This document shows positions 43,070-52,991 of a stretch of 64,000 nucleotides of DNA, in pieces. The notes under the pieces are model-generated. The model was not told the origin of the DNA, did no database searches, and saw nothing but the letters and a program-made list of their open reading frames with translations. Both the position numbers and the translations under genes were made by a program. Source of the DNA: Cladorhizidae sp. MBARI D1340-BT2 (taxonomy: Eukaryota; Porifera; Demospongiae; Poecilosclerida; Cladorhizidae); contig JAQNBH010000002.1 of assembly GCA_028752905.1 (NCBI GenBank), positions 32,325,530 through 32,389,529 on the forward strand. The letters run 5' to 3'. Position 1 is the first letter of the stretch; every line of letters begins with the position of its first letter.

Positions 43070-43715
43070 GAAGCCTATGTGTGTTCTGTGCTTTGGACTT
43101 TGGGGTGTGTATTATAGATTGTGTGATTTCCTGTTTCTATGGAGGCAGGGTATTTAAACCCTGACTCTCAACTGTTCTGTTAGTCTTTATCTTGGATTGC
43201 TCGATTGTTCTATTCGCTTTATATATAATATTCTAAATTTCTATGAATTAAGCTAAGGAGCAATTGTACAGCATAGATATTGCTCCAGTGGCAGTAATTG
43301 TTACCAAGTTGGGAGTTATCTACTGAAGTGACCATCAGCATATGGTGGCAGTGGTGTTCAGCTGAATTAGAACCTCAACAATGCTTACCTAGATGTATTC
43401 TAAATTCTTACTGGTTTAAAAAGTCATTGTTCTATTCATATATGGAGTAAAATAGTGAGCCCACACAGCATGTATAGTTACCTAATTTGTTCTGAATTCT
43501 TTCATACTCTAGAAGTAGTTGCCAGGATAGATTTCTTTGCTATAATTTGGTTTCAAATAGCGAGTGAGATATTGAAGCTACACAAGCACGTATGCTTACC
43601 TAGATGTGCTCTGAATTCTTTCTCTCTTGAGAAGTTTCTGCTGCTTCTGCTTGATGGCAGTGGAAGAAGGCGTAGATGACTATATGGAGAATAAACAAGA
43701 AACATTGGAACCAAC
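43070..43715 (+). mobile_element. Degraded Ty3/gypsy LTR-like end and leader (host of nested insertion)
   Basis: About 43080-43342 has LTR-like features: a TATTTAAACCC promoter-like box near 43151, then a leader, then a TGGTGGCAGTGG at 43343 that resembles a tRNA-type primer-binding site and shares TGGTGGCAG with the Gmr1-like element. An ATG at 43652 opens an acidic frame (MAVEEGVDDYMENKQETLEP) that is interrupted by the Gmr1-like insertion and continues at 49151. Three inverted GAATTC/GGTAAGC dispersed repeats lie at 43380-43660, so the region is composite. The left LTR boundary cannot be placed because the 38-bp array abuts it. Confidence 0.4.
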
Positions 43716-44067
43716 TGTGAGGGATCTATTCTCTTTGCTAGTATACTATATAGTAGATTCCCATGAAACTGTCTGAATATGGCTTTAAGTTATTAATTCA
43801 GTGATAATATGCAGCACACTCACAACACAATCAAGAACTCTTGGGCCCCCTGACTCAGAGGCCTGGCTCCTTTAAATAGGCTGCCAGGTGTGAGTCAGGT
43901 TATTCCCTTACAAGGTAATACTAATTAGCTAGTCTGTTCCTTCCCTGGCCAATCAGAACTGTCCAGGGGAATCTCATGACCTATGTACTATTGGCTATCA
44001 CTCTCTATGTGGTCTGTGGTCCGAGTTCAGACCCTTGCAGGGGTTCATGGTTGAGGAATCCCTGACA
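43716..44067 (-). repeat. 3' LTR of Gmr1-like element (352 bp)
   Basis: On the plus strand it starts TGTGAGGGATCTATTC and ends GAATCCCTGACA, with inverted tips TGT..GGGAT/ATCCC..ACA. It contains CCTTTAAATAGGC as a likely TATA-type box (minus-strand reading is GCCTATTTAAAGG). It differs from the 5' LTR at ATATGGCTT/ATATCGCTT and GGTCCGAGT/GGTCCCAGT. Confidence 0.96.
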
Positions 44068-44985
44068 CTCCCCCCTTTCCTTCCTGGTTTCCTCCGTCCA
44101 TGCTTGACGAGACAGCCCATCTGCATTCGCATTGGCTTTCCCTGGACGGTGAACGATGACGTAGTTGTAAGGTTGGAGGAGTAGTGCCCATCTCGTAAGT
44201 CTTCCTCCTGTGTCTCGCATTCTGTCGAGGTAACGGAGACAGTTGTGGTCCGTGGCAATAGTGAAACTGACACCAGTGAGGTAAACTGAAAAATATTTGA
44301 CTGCTTCAATAATGGCGAGGCATTCCTTTTCTACCGCCGCATAGTTCCTCTCCCGGGAGAGAAGCTTTCGGGAGAAGAAAGCTACGGGACGGTCATTCTG
44401 TGCCTCATCCATCTGGCTGAGCACTGCACCCACCCCAACATCAGACGCATCCGTCTGGACCACAAATTGTCGGTTGAAGTCGGGTCCCTGAAGGACTGGC
44501 TCACTCGACAGGGCATCCTTCAGTGCCTGGAAGGCTCGCTGGTGTGTCTCTGTCCATTCTACTTTGTCGGGGAGGTCCTTTCGGGTGAGGTCTGATAGTG
44601 GAGCGGCAGTAGTAGCGTACTTAGGGATAAATCGCCGATAGATTCCAGTCAGCCCTAAGAATGATCTGATGTCCTTCTTTTTCTTTGGAACTGTGAAGTC
44701 TTGCACGGCCTGTACTTTACCAAGCTCAGGTCTGACCTGTCCTTTCCCTACAACGTGGCCAAGGTATGGGCATGTGTACATGGCATACTTGCACTTTGCT
44801 TGTTTTGCAGTGAGCCCTGCCTCACTAAGTCGGGTCAGCGTCTGTTCTAGGTGGTTGAGGTGGTGCTGCCAGGTTGTACTAAACACCACAATGTCATCCA
44901 TGTAGGCTGCTACAAAGTCTGAGGCATCCCCAAATATGGTGTTCATCATGCGTTGAAAAACGCTGGGAGCTCCCACTAGCATCAC
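44005..44985 (-). pseudogene. RT (palm/thumb) and RNase H of Gmr1-like element
   Basis: 326 codons on the minus strand. LVGAPSVFQRMMN and FVAAYMDDIVVFS give the RT catalytic YMDD box; CPYLGHVVGKGQVRPE and IRSFLGLTGIYRRFIPKY are the thumb/connection. RNase H follows with VVQTDASDVGVGAVLSQ, RNYAAVEKECLAIIEAVKYF and IATDHNCLRYL, ending VHRPGKANANADGLSR. The frame then ends inside the 3' LTR, so pol finishes with RNase H and there is no integrase downstream. Compared with the family, three residues of the conserved segment just before LVGAPS are missing (9-nt in-frame deletion), and the frame is offset from the upstream part of RT. Confidence 0.92.
44068..44084 (-). promoter_or_regulatory. Polypurine tract of Gmr1-like element
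   Basis: On the minus strand AAGGAAAGGGGGGAG lies directly before the 3' LTR start TGTCAGGG. This is the expected plus-strand primer. Confidence 0.8.
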
Positions 44986-46670
44986 TTTGAATTGGTATTT
45001 ACCAAACGGGGTGACAAAAGCTGTCTTCTGGCGTGAATTCTCATCAACTGGCCTTTGGTGAGGTCCAGCGTGGTGAGGTATGTAGCTCTGGCTAAGCCAT
45101 CGATCAACTCATCAACTCTGGGCATAGGAAATGGGTCGGGACGGGTCACTGCATTGAGTCGACGATAGTCCATACAGAGGCGCAGTGACCCAACTTTCTT
45201 TGGAACCAGCACGATGGGAGCAGCCCATGCACTGGTGCTAGCCTCGATGAGGTCCGCCCTCAACATCTGGTCTATTTCCCTTCTGACGGTGTCTCTCCTG
45301 GAGTGGGGTAGGCGGTAGGGGGGTGAGTGGACGGGCAGAGCTTCTCCGGTTGCTATTTGCATGAATGCCATTTGAGTTCTCCCCGGCTCGTTCGTAAAAA
45401 CATGTTCATGCTGTCGTAAGAGGGCAAGTAACTCTTCTTTCTGGTGTTCATCCAGTTCCTCATTTAGATGTACTGTTGGTGGTTTCTCTTCATCTGGCCA
45501 CGTTGGAATGTCCACTTCAGTCGTGTCGTCCATTCCTACGCTGGCTGTCAGGCATATCGCGGAGGGCGATTCCCATCTTGCCAACATGTTGACGTGGTAC
45601 TTCCTGAGCGGTCTCCTACTGCCATCCATCCTAACCCGGAATGTGGTGGGGGACAGCTTGTCCACCACTGGGAAAGGGCCCTGCCATTTGGCCAGGAGTT
45701 TGTTTGACGATGACGGCAGCAGGACTAGCACAAGGTCTCCAATCTGAAAGGTCCTCTCTCTGGTGGTCTTGTCGTAATACCGCTTCATCTCCTTTTTGGC
45801 ATCCTTTTCACAGACTGTTGCAGATTTCTGGGCTGCTTCGAGGCGACGATATGCCTCTTGAAGGAAGGACACTGTGCTTTCTGGGGCCTGCTTGGGTGCT
45901 TCCCATTCTTCCTTGACGATATCAAGTGGTCCGCGGGGGTTCCATCCATAGAGGAGCTCAAATGGGGAGTAGCCAGTGCTTTCGTGGGGGACGCTGCGGT
46001 ACGCAAAGAGTACGTACGGGAGAACCTTGTTCCACTGATTATCAAATTGGCCAATCAGTTTCCTTAGCATCTGCTTGAGTGTTGCGTTGAACCTCTCAAC
46101 CATACCATCAGTTTGAGGATGGTATGCAGAGGTCTTGATAGAGCGGATACCGAATAGGCGATAGAATTCCTGGAGTAAGCCACTAGTGAAGTTAGCTCCT
46201 CGGTCCGTTAGAATTTCATCCGGGAGTCCAACCCTGGAGAACAACTCGATGAGTGCCTCCGCCACGTCTGTACTGGTAGTCGTGCATAGTGGAAATGCCT
46301 CAGGGAATCGTGTGCCATAGTCACAGACTGTCAAGATAAATCTGTGGCCCTCCTTTGTCTCCGGCAGCGGTCCCACCATGTCCATGGCTATACGGCGAAA
46401 AGGTATCCGCATCACAGGTAAGGGAATTAGTGGTACCTTTCGTGGTTTGGTAGTGGCTGATCTCTGGCAGTCTTGGCAGCGGGTACACAGCTCTGCCACA
46501 TCTGTCCTCATCCCTGGCCAGAAGAATCGCTGCATAAGTTGTGCTGTTGTTCTCTTTCTTCCCAAGTGGCCTGCCCACGGTATCTGGTGTGCCATCCTGA
46601 GGACTGTCTCCCGGTATGGCTGTGGCAGTAACCGCTGGTTTATCTCATCATTTGCTTGGCTGGGGTCCAT
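44982..46670 (-). pseudogene. Integrase followed by N-terminal RT of Gmr1-like element
   Basis: 562 codons. It begins with the HHCC zinc domain (HQIPWAGHLGRKRTTAQLM, CTRCQDCQRS), then the integrase core: MDMVGPLPETKEGHRF (D), LTDRGANFTSGLL (D) and HPQTDGMVERFNATLKQML (E), followed by the C-terminal integrase domain (YDKTTRERTFQIGDLVLVLL, KWQGPFPVV). Without interruption the frame enters the RT: HEHVFTNEPGRTQMAF, VRREIDQMLRADLIEAS, APIVLVPKKVGSLRLCMDYR, YLTTLDLTKG. Shortly after LDLTKG about 13 nt of conserved RT sequence is missing and the frame is lost. A single frame holding integrase then RT demonstrates the Gmr1-type order directly. Confidence 0.93.
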
Positions 46671-47590
46671 CTTCTATACAGGAAGCCATCCTTGTAGTGG
46701 AAGGGGGTGTCCAGCTGATTTGCCTTCCTCCTGGGGTGTTCCAGTGATGGGTCTTCAGTTTGTGCTTTCCTTAGTTGGTCTGGTCCGCCGTCGAGTGGTA
46801 CCTGCTGACCCCAGATTGACTGATACTTCTTTCTCTCTACTCTCTTAGCACTCCTGGTCTGCTTCCTTTTGTTGGAGGAAGTCAGGAACATATCATCCTC
46901 CCAGTCCGGGAGGCCATCGTCGTCCAACGAGTCGGTATCGTCCTGCTTAGCCCCAGTCAGTGTGTTCTCCATGTGTAATGGCATGTTCTTCTGTGCATCA
47001 TTGATGTCTTCCTCCACATCAGCCACATCTGAGCTGGTCTGCTCGTCTTCTGTCGATGTATTCAACTGCGTGACATCTGTGCTGCTGTCCTCGTCCTGGT
47101 CTGGATGATCAGAGAGTTCAGCATAGGTGATTGGTCTTGGACAGCGGCGTCTCGGTCGTTGGGTTCTCTTCTGTGCTTGCAGCATGAGATTGGCTAAGTC
47201 GGGGAGGTCTAGTCCTAGCAGCACGTCCCTGTCAAGGTGTCGATTCACTGCAACCGTCATGACACGCTTCTTCCCTAGTACCGTGAGGTTGACCTTGGCT
47301 GTCGGTAGGGATTTCGGGTGGCCATGCACTCCTGTAACTAACACCCGGTCTCCAGTGAGCGCTCCACTTTTGATCCACTGGCTATTGATCTGGGTCTGTG
47401 TGCAGCCAGAGTCGATTGTCATCTCTGCAATTCGTTGCCCGTCGATGGTACCTGGAAGATGTAATAACACAGGTAAGTTAGATGATAAACCAACATACGT
47501 GACTGCCCGTCTCGGGCACTTGGCAGCCATGTGTCCATATTCATTGCAGTGGAAGCAGCGTGGTCGTCCTTCTGCATCGAAGGATGGTGG
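46640..47590 (-). pseudogene. Zinc knuckle and aspartic protease of Gmr1-like element
   Basis: On the minus strand a CX2CX4HX4C knuckle (CFHCNEYGHMAAKC, about 47515-47560) leads into a retropepsin-like domain with MTIDSGCTQTQINSQWI as active site (DSG), then VLLGLDLPDLANLML as the second half. A long acidic Asp/Glu/Ser/Thr-rich linker follows (about 46870-47110), ending at FHYKDGFLYRRW, the usual lead-in to the integrase zinc domain. It overlaps the integrase frame by about 30 bp in a different frame, so either -1 or +1 frameshifting or a decay frameshift joins them. Confidence 0.85.
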
Positions 47591-48754
47591 TTGTGGGGGT
47601 CGCGTGTCGGGTGCCCGCCTGGTGTCTCCGTTCTAGTTCGTTCCTGCCCATTGTGTGTCTGTGCTGGTCGGGGTTGGTAGCCAACACTTTCACTTTGTGG
47701 TTTGTTCGATCTCGGTGGTCTCATCCACAGTCTTCTTGGCTCCTCTGTTTTTGGTTTGAAGAGCTGATACTCTTCCACAAGCCGGCCAGCTTCTATGTGG
47801 GTTTTCGGCTTCTTCTCCCATATCCAGGCCTGTAGTTTTGGATCCGTCAATGCCTGGATCCCCTGATCAATGACCAGCATCTCATGTAGTTCCCGTCTGG
47901 TGGTGGCTGACTTGGTCCATCTGGTGAGGTTGATGTCAGCTCTTTTGAAGAGCTCATGCGCTGACTCACCATGCACTGGTGTAAGCTCTCCATCTAATTC
48001 GGTAGGTCTCTGGGGTGATGCCATGGTACTCAATCAATGTTTGTCGGATTGTCGGGAAGTCTCTCTTTCGGTCTTCAGGGAGGTCAGCTAGGAAGTTTAG
48101 GGATTTTTCGTCCAAGACGGTAAGTAGGTTTGCTATCCAATAGCTGGGATGGACTTCGAAAGTGGTCATGTGTGATTCAAAGTGGTCTAGGAACGACTCC
48201 ACTTCTGCTGTGTCCTTCTGCAGTCTGGGTGCATCCTTGCCCGTCTTTCTTTTGTTTTCCTGCCGTCGTTGCTCTTCGGCTTTCTCCTACCGTCTACTCT
48301 CTCTCTCCTCTTGTCTCTGAGCATCGTTGTTTTGTTGGGTGCGTTCGAACAGTTCCATCCACCGTTCTTGGTCCCTCTGCTGTCTCTCGTCTTCTCTCTG
48401 TCGTAAATCCTCAAGTTCCTCCTTGCGACGTATCTCAGTCTGCTCTAACCTCTCGGCTTCTGCTCTCTCTCTCATCTGTTTGTCCTCTCTCTCCTGCAGG
48501 TAGCGGCGCTCTTTCTTGAGCTCTGCCTTCTCCTCTCGTCTGCAAAATTCTTTTAGCAGTTTCTTCGTCTCCTGGATGTGAGTAGTCTCCATCTGGTCCA
48601 TTTTTGCAGTGAGCGCTTCGATTTTGGAGTCCTCAGTCTCTGTAGATTCAGAGAGGAACCCTTCCAAATCAGCGGAGTCCCTGCTGTTTGAATCCTCTGG
48701 GGTAGGGAAGTGTGCTTTGTCTGATTGTAGGTGGCATTTTGGTCTTGTAGACAT
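47590..48754 (-). pseudogene. Gag of Gmr1-like element, broken
   Basis: It starts at an ATG at 48754, 45 bp inside the 5' LTR edge. Residues 1-155 are highly charged and probably coiled coil (EFCRREEKAELKKERR, REELEDL-type repeats). An in-frame TAG lies at 48287-48289; the frame reopens and continues with VESFLDHFESHMTTFEV and DFPTIRQTLIEY, typical of a gypsy capsid. A frameshift near 48000 moves to the frame containing HELFKRADINLTRWTKSA and LHEMLVIDQGIQAL, the capsid C-terminal domain. Another frameshift near 47600 is needed to reach the zinc knuckle. Confidence 0.8.
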
Positions 48755-48773
48755 AGTTGTTCTTTAGCGATGG

Positions 48774-48798
48774 GTTCGAAATCGGTAGCTGCCACCAA
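48774..48798 (-). promoter_or_regulatory. tRNA-type primer-binding site of Gmr1-like element
   Basis: On the minus strand, one base after the 5' LTR, TGGTGGCAGCTACCGATTTC begins with the TGG complementary to a tRNA CCA end. I could not assign the tRNA. The first nine bases are shared with the site at 43343 in the surrounding relic. Confidence 0.7.
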
Positions 48799-49150
48799 TG
48801 TGAGGGATCTATTCTCTTTGCTAGTATACTATATAGTAGATTCCCATGAAACTGTCTGAATATCGCTTTAAGTTATTAATTCAGTGATAATATGCAGCAC
48901 ACTCACAACACAATCAAGAACTCTTGGGCCCCCTGACTCAGAGGCCTGGCTCCTTTAAATAGGCTGCCAGGTGTGAGTCAGGTTATTCCCTTACAAGGTA
49001 ATACTAATTAGCTAGTCTGTTCCTTCCCTGGCCAATCAGAACTGTCCAGGGGAATCTCATGACCTATGTACTATTGGCTATCACTCTCTATGTGGTCTGT
49101 GGTCCCAGTTCAGACCCTTGCAGGGGTTCATGGTTGAGGAATCCCTGACA
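48799..49150 (-). repeat. 5' LTR of Gmr1-like element (352 bp)
   Basis: Near-identical to 43716-44067 (two differences noted). Flanked on the right by the target duplication CCAAC. Confidence 0.96.
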
Positions 49151-49254
49151 CCAACCTTACCAAAATTGCAACAAGAAGAACTTACCCAGTTACAGGATGA
49201 ATTCGAAGACGTGATAAGCGACCTGTCAAGCTATAAAGATAGTGTGCTGTATTG
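49151..49254 (+). pseudogene. Continuation of host gypsy frame interrupted by the Gmr1-like insertion
   Basis: Removing the insertion and one CCAAC copy, the frame opened at 43652 continues without break as LPKLQQEELTQLQDEFEDVI and stops after about 13 more codons. The ELTQLQDEFEDV pattern resembles the linker ahead of RT in gypsy pol, but the fragment is short and no RT follows. Confidence 0.4.
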
Positions 49255-50558
49255 AAATGTGTTGTGCAATATTGTATGATGTAATAATCCACCTATCAAG
49301 TAGCAATTAATGTTCCTGTCAAAAGGATAGATTCGCCATTATACCACAAAGTCTGGTTGTTAAGCCAGATGCTCTAGTGGCAATCAACAACGAGGCTTTA
49401 ACAATATACCAATGAAATGTATCTTGTATATTTGTATAATTATATGGATTGTAAGTCTATTTACTAGGCCAGCTACATGGGTGGCAAATGGTTTTGAACT
49501 GTTACAGAGCCAAATCTCGGGAGTATTAGAAATTATTTTCTTCGCCAGCAGTCAAAGAAATACCAACTTTTGTGTAGAAGTAGCGACCATTGCTTCACTA
49601 AACCACCAGTAAAGTAGCTAACTGTTTAACATCTTAGTATACCTTAATAGCCAGCTTTAATGTCGAAACAATTGTAACCATGTAGCTCAGTCCCAACTGG
49701 TAATAGTAACCATCCCTCCAATTGATAGCCCTGGAGGCAAATATCAATAAAACATGCCTAATAATTGCTCATTAGGCTTATAAGAGTTTGGGGAAAATGG
49801 AGGGAGTGGCGGAATGTTCTGGGCACAACCAGGGATTATTGGAGGAGGGGAGGGGAATGTTCAGGGCACAACCAGGGATTATTGGAGGAGGGGAGGGGAA
49901 TGTTCAGGGCACAACCAGCGATTCAAGCCTTGACCTCTGCTTTCCAGGCACTGCTATATACTCAACGTTACTCAACAGTTGAGCTGTGGGCATTGTAATG
50001 GTTACGTTCTCCAAACAGGAACTTAAACTCCTTCACAGCCCCAATAAATCACAGCCCCAATAAATAATAACCACCCTTCTAATAGAAACTGTCCTTATAA
50101 TTGTAACTGCCAATCCAATCTTAATCGCAGGGAGATTGGAGGTAAGTAAATAGTAATCGGGGTTGAAGAATATACGGTACTTGGTATTACATTTATTTGT
50201 GTGAATGAACAGAAAAATCATATTTTTACATTAACAAGGGAAAATATATTCTTGCGCAATACTTGTTATATATAATTAAAATAATTATCATATCTTGACA
50301 TTAAAGGGTATATATATAGCTGAAATGCTTTTTTCTTCTTCTTCTTTTTTTTTGCATTTGTTAGTATACAGAAGCCTGAGGGGGAAATTTCTGTTTGAAG
50401 CAAAGTATTTTTGTAGTAATAGTTAAATTGCAAACTAATGAGTTACTTCCTATTTTGGGTGTGGCTAATTGAAGCCGCAAGGTAAGGAACCCTACATGCT
50501 TGATAAGCTAGTTGTTAGCTCTCTTGTAACAAGTTATCTACTACATCTTAATGCTAGG
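49255..50558. repeat. Spacer with a 43-bp triplicate
   Basis: Three tandem copies of a 43-bp unit start at 49813, 49856 and 49899 (GGAATGTTCAGGGCACAACC, AGGGATTATTGGAGGAGG). Otherwise the region is AT-rich, with two loosely related AATAACCACCCTTCTAATAG-type segments near 49700-49760 and 50040-50120. No gene is recognised before the THAP-like frame. Confidence 0.6.
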
Positions 50559-50894
50559 ATGGTTGGCAGATGCATGGCAGCTGGCAATACTTTAAAGGAT
50601 GGTAGTCTTCATCTCTTCCCAAAATATCTTGTTTTGAGGAAAAATTGGGCTGAACAAGTGAATAGGAGCAGGGGGGAATGGAAGCCTCAAAATTACTCCA
50701 GCAAGCACTTTGAAGACGGGTGTTTTAAGCCTGCAAAAAATCTTTCCCAAGCTATGGGCTTGGAGAAAATGCAAACTCGGTTGATGCCATTCCAACCTTG
50801 TTCCACAAACCTGCCTCTCAGAAGAAGACCCCATCAGCTAAACCATGGCCAAAGAAACAGAGAAGAATGGCATATGAAAAGCGTGAGAGATTAG
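50559..50894 (+). CDS. THAP-like zinc-finger fragment with missing zinc ligands
   Basis: 111 codons from an ATG at 50559 (the frame is open upstream to 50469). The first 60 residues follow the THAP pattern: GRCMAAGN, SLHLFPK, LRKNWAEQV, EWKPQNYSSKHFEDGCF. THAP domains bind DNA through a C2CH zinc site. Here the second Cys is Asn (GRCMAAGN) and the third Cys is Ser (YSSKHF), so only the first Cys and the His remain. The C-terminal 50 residues are basic and unrecognised, and no P-element transposase follows. This is either a decayed exon or a fragment whose partner exons lie elsewhere. The next base context after the stop shows no clear splice site. Confidence 0.6.
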   Translation: MVGRCMAAGNTLKDGSLHLFPKYLVLRKNWAEQVNRSRGEWKPQNYSSKHFEDGCFKPAKNLSQAMGLEKMQTRLMPFQPCSTNLPLRRRPHQLNHGQRNREEWHMKSVRD

Positions 50895-51064
50895 GTTAAG
50901 CATTCAAATGCATTGCGGTGTACTGTTGTTATATATAGACCAATATGTATACTGGTATATAGATTGTGGATGCATGTATGAAGTGAGTTAAATAATTGTG
51001 TTGTGTATAGTTAGGTTTAATTTTTTTTTTTATGGTTAGACTTCAATATATTCAAGTTAATCAT

Positions 51065-52435
51065 TGCTAACTCCTGAAAGTAGCCCACTCTGTGTTGATA
51101 TTCATTAGTTATCTAGCCAATGAGGATCTGCAAGAATGATGAAGAGATTAGTCTGTGTTGAGTTATCTAGCCAATGAGGATCTACAAGAATGATGTAGGG
51201 ATTAGTCTGTGTTGATATTCATAAGTTATCTAGCCAATGAGAATGATGTAGGGATTAGTCTGTGTTGATATTCATTAGTTGTCTAGCCAATGAGGATCCG
51301 CAAGAATGATGTAGAGATTAGTCTGTGTTGATATTCATTAGTTGTCTAGCCAATGAGGATCTGAGTGATGTGTAGCTGTGTGATGTGTGCCTGAGTGATG
51401 TGTAGCTATGTGATGTGTGCCTGAGTGATGTGTAGCTGTGTGCCTGAGTGATGTGTAGCTATGTGATGTGTGCCCGTGTGATGTGTGCCTGAGTGATGTG
51501 TAGCTATGTGATGTGTGCCCGAGTGATGTTTAGCTGTGTGCAAGAATGATGTAGAGATTAGTCTGTGTTGATATTCATTAGTTGTCTAGCCGATGAGGAT
51601 CTGCAAGAATGATGTAGATATTCATTAGTTATCTAGCCAATGAGGATCTACAAGAATGATGTAGAGATTAGTCTGTGTTGATATTAATTAGTTATCTAGC
51701 CAATGAGAATGATGTAGGGATTAGTCTGTGTTGATATTCATTAGTTGTCTAGCCAATGAGGATCTGCAAGAATAATGTAGAGATTAGTCTGTGTTGATAT
51801 TCATTAGTTATCTAGCCATGAGGATCTGCAAGAATGATGTAGAGATTAGTCTGTGTTGATATTCATTAGTTATCTAGCCAGGATCTGCAAGAATGATGTA
51901 GAGATTAGTCTGTGTTGATATTAATTAGTTATATAGCCATGAGGATCTGCAAGAATGATGTAGAGATTAGTCTGTATTGATATTCATTAGTTATCTAGCC
52001 AATGAGGATCTGCAAGAATGATGTAGAGATTAGTCTGTGTTGATATTCATTAGTTATCTAGCCAGGATCTGCAAGAATGATGTAGAGATTAGTCTGTGTT
52101 GATATTCATTAGTTATCTAGCCAATGAGGATCTGCAAGAATGATGTAGAGATTAGTTATCTAGCCAATGAGGATCTGCAAGAATGATGTAGAGATTAGTC
52201 TGTGTTGATATTCATTAGTTATCTAGCATATGAGGATCTGCAAGAATGATGTAGAGATTAGTCTGTGTTGATATTCATTAGTTATCTAGCCAGGATCTGC
52301 AAGAATGATGTAGAGATTAGTCTGTGTTGATATTCATTAGTTATCTAGCCAATGAGGATCTGCAAGAATGATGTAGAGATTAGTTATCTAACCAATGAGG
52401 ATCTACAAGAATGATGTAGAGAATAGTGAGAAGCT
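51065..52435. repeat. 63-bp minisatellite, about 20 copies, with a nested array
   Basis: The unit reads ATTAGTCTGTGTTGATATTC, ATTAGTTATCTAGCCAATGA, GGATCTGCAAGAATGATGTA, GAG. Many units lose the ATGA of CCAATGAGGATC or the GTCTGTGTTGATATTCATTA part. At 51355-51545 it is interrupted by a second tandem repeat of about 30 bp (GTGATGTGTAGCTATGTGAT and GTGTGCCTGA), which seems to have grown out of a GATGTGTAG/GATGTAGAG junction. Confidence 0.93.
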
Positions 52436-52835
52436 GTGGTATACTAGCTAGTGTACAGAAGCTAATAATGTCTGCAGATTATTTAGTGAAAGAAAAACTA
52501 GAAGCTACTCTTGAGAGTTACCTTTGTATATATTATGTAGTTCTAGTGCTAGATGCCCATACTAGAACGAGAATGAGCAAATAGTGTTAGGTTAACCAAG
52601 GTGCCTTACCTGTCTGCTAAAGGAGGTAGCAGTATTGGTCTAGATTACAAACAAAGCTTATAGTGCCGTACAGGCCTTCTGTGTCAGTATATTGTGGTGA
52701 GTGAGAGAATGTGTGTGTGTGTGTGTGTGTGTGCATAAGGCATGCTCACCACTCACCAGTACCCTCACCACACCCAAAGAGTAAACCAAAAATCCAAAAT
52801 GGACACATGTGTGGCCATGTGCTTTGAAACTGCTG
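52436..52835. other. Spacer with short (TG)n tract, no gene recognised
   Basis: Contains a (TG) run at about 52709-52733. No other feature. Confidence 0.4.
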
Positions 52836-52991
52836 ATGTCTCTTTGTGAGTATTTCAAGCCAAGGGACGGACTCCCTCATCCTAAAGGATCCTTATCCTG
52901 TTCTGTACAATCCGAAGTGATCGCTCTATTATATAACAGAGAAGTTGAAAAGGTCAAAGGGAGGAAAAGCAAGGTCAGTATAGTCTCGTGA
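52836..52991 (+). CDS. Possible first exon of a transposase-like or hypothetical protein
   Basis: A 51-codon frame from an ATG at 52836 reads MSLCEYFKPRDGLPHPKGSL and then SCSVQSEVIALLYNREV. A YFK..x.LP.P.G.LS.x.PS..I..AN.EV pattern is familiar to me as the N-terminus of several invertebrate pogo/jerky-like transposases, but the match is imperfect. An AAGGTCAGT near 52970 could be a splice donor. No downstream exon was identified, so it may be a scrap. Confidence 0.25.
   Translation: MSLCEYFKPRDGLPHPKGSLSCSVQSEVIALLYNREVEKVKGRKSKVSIVS

Larger units (their letters stand above)
43716..49150 (-). mobile_element. Gmr1-like Ty3/gypsy LTR retrotransposon, 5,435 bp
   Basis: Two 352-bp LTRs of TG...CA type differ at two positions seen by eye and are flanked by the 5-bp target duplication CCAAC (43711-43715 and 49151-49155). 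On the minus strand the domain order is Gag, protease, integrase, RT, RNase H, that is, integrase before RT. This is the order described for Gmr1-like elements and for Ty1/copia but not for typical Ty3/gypsy. Coding frames are broken by a TAG in gag and several frameshifts, so this copy is defective although young. Confidence 0.93.

Noticed and set aside
48774..48798. tRNA gene at the primer-binding site (GGTTCGAA on the plus strand)
   Set aside because: No cloverleaf can be drawn around it; the T-stem halves do not pair. It fits a PBS next to an LTR.
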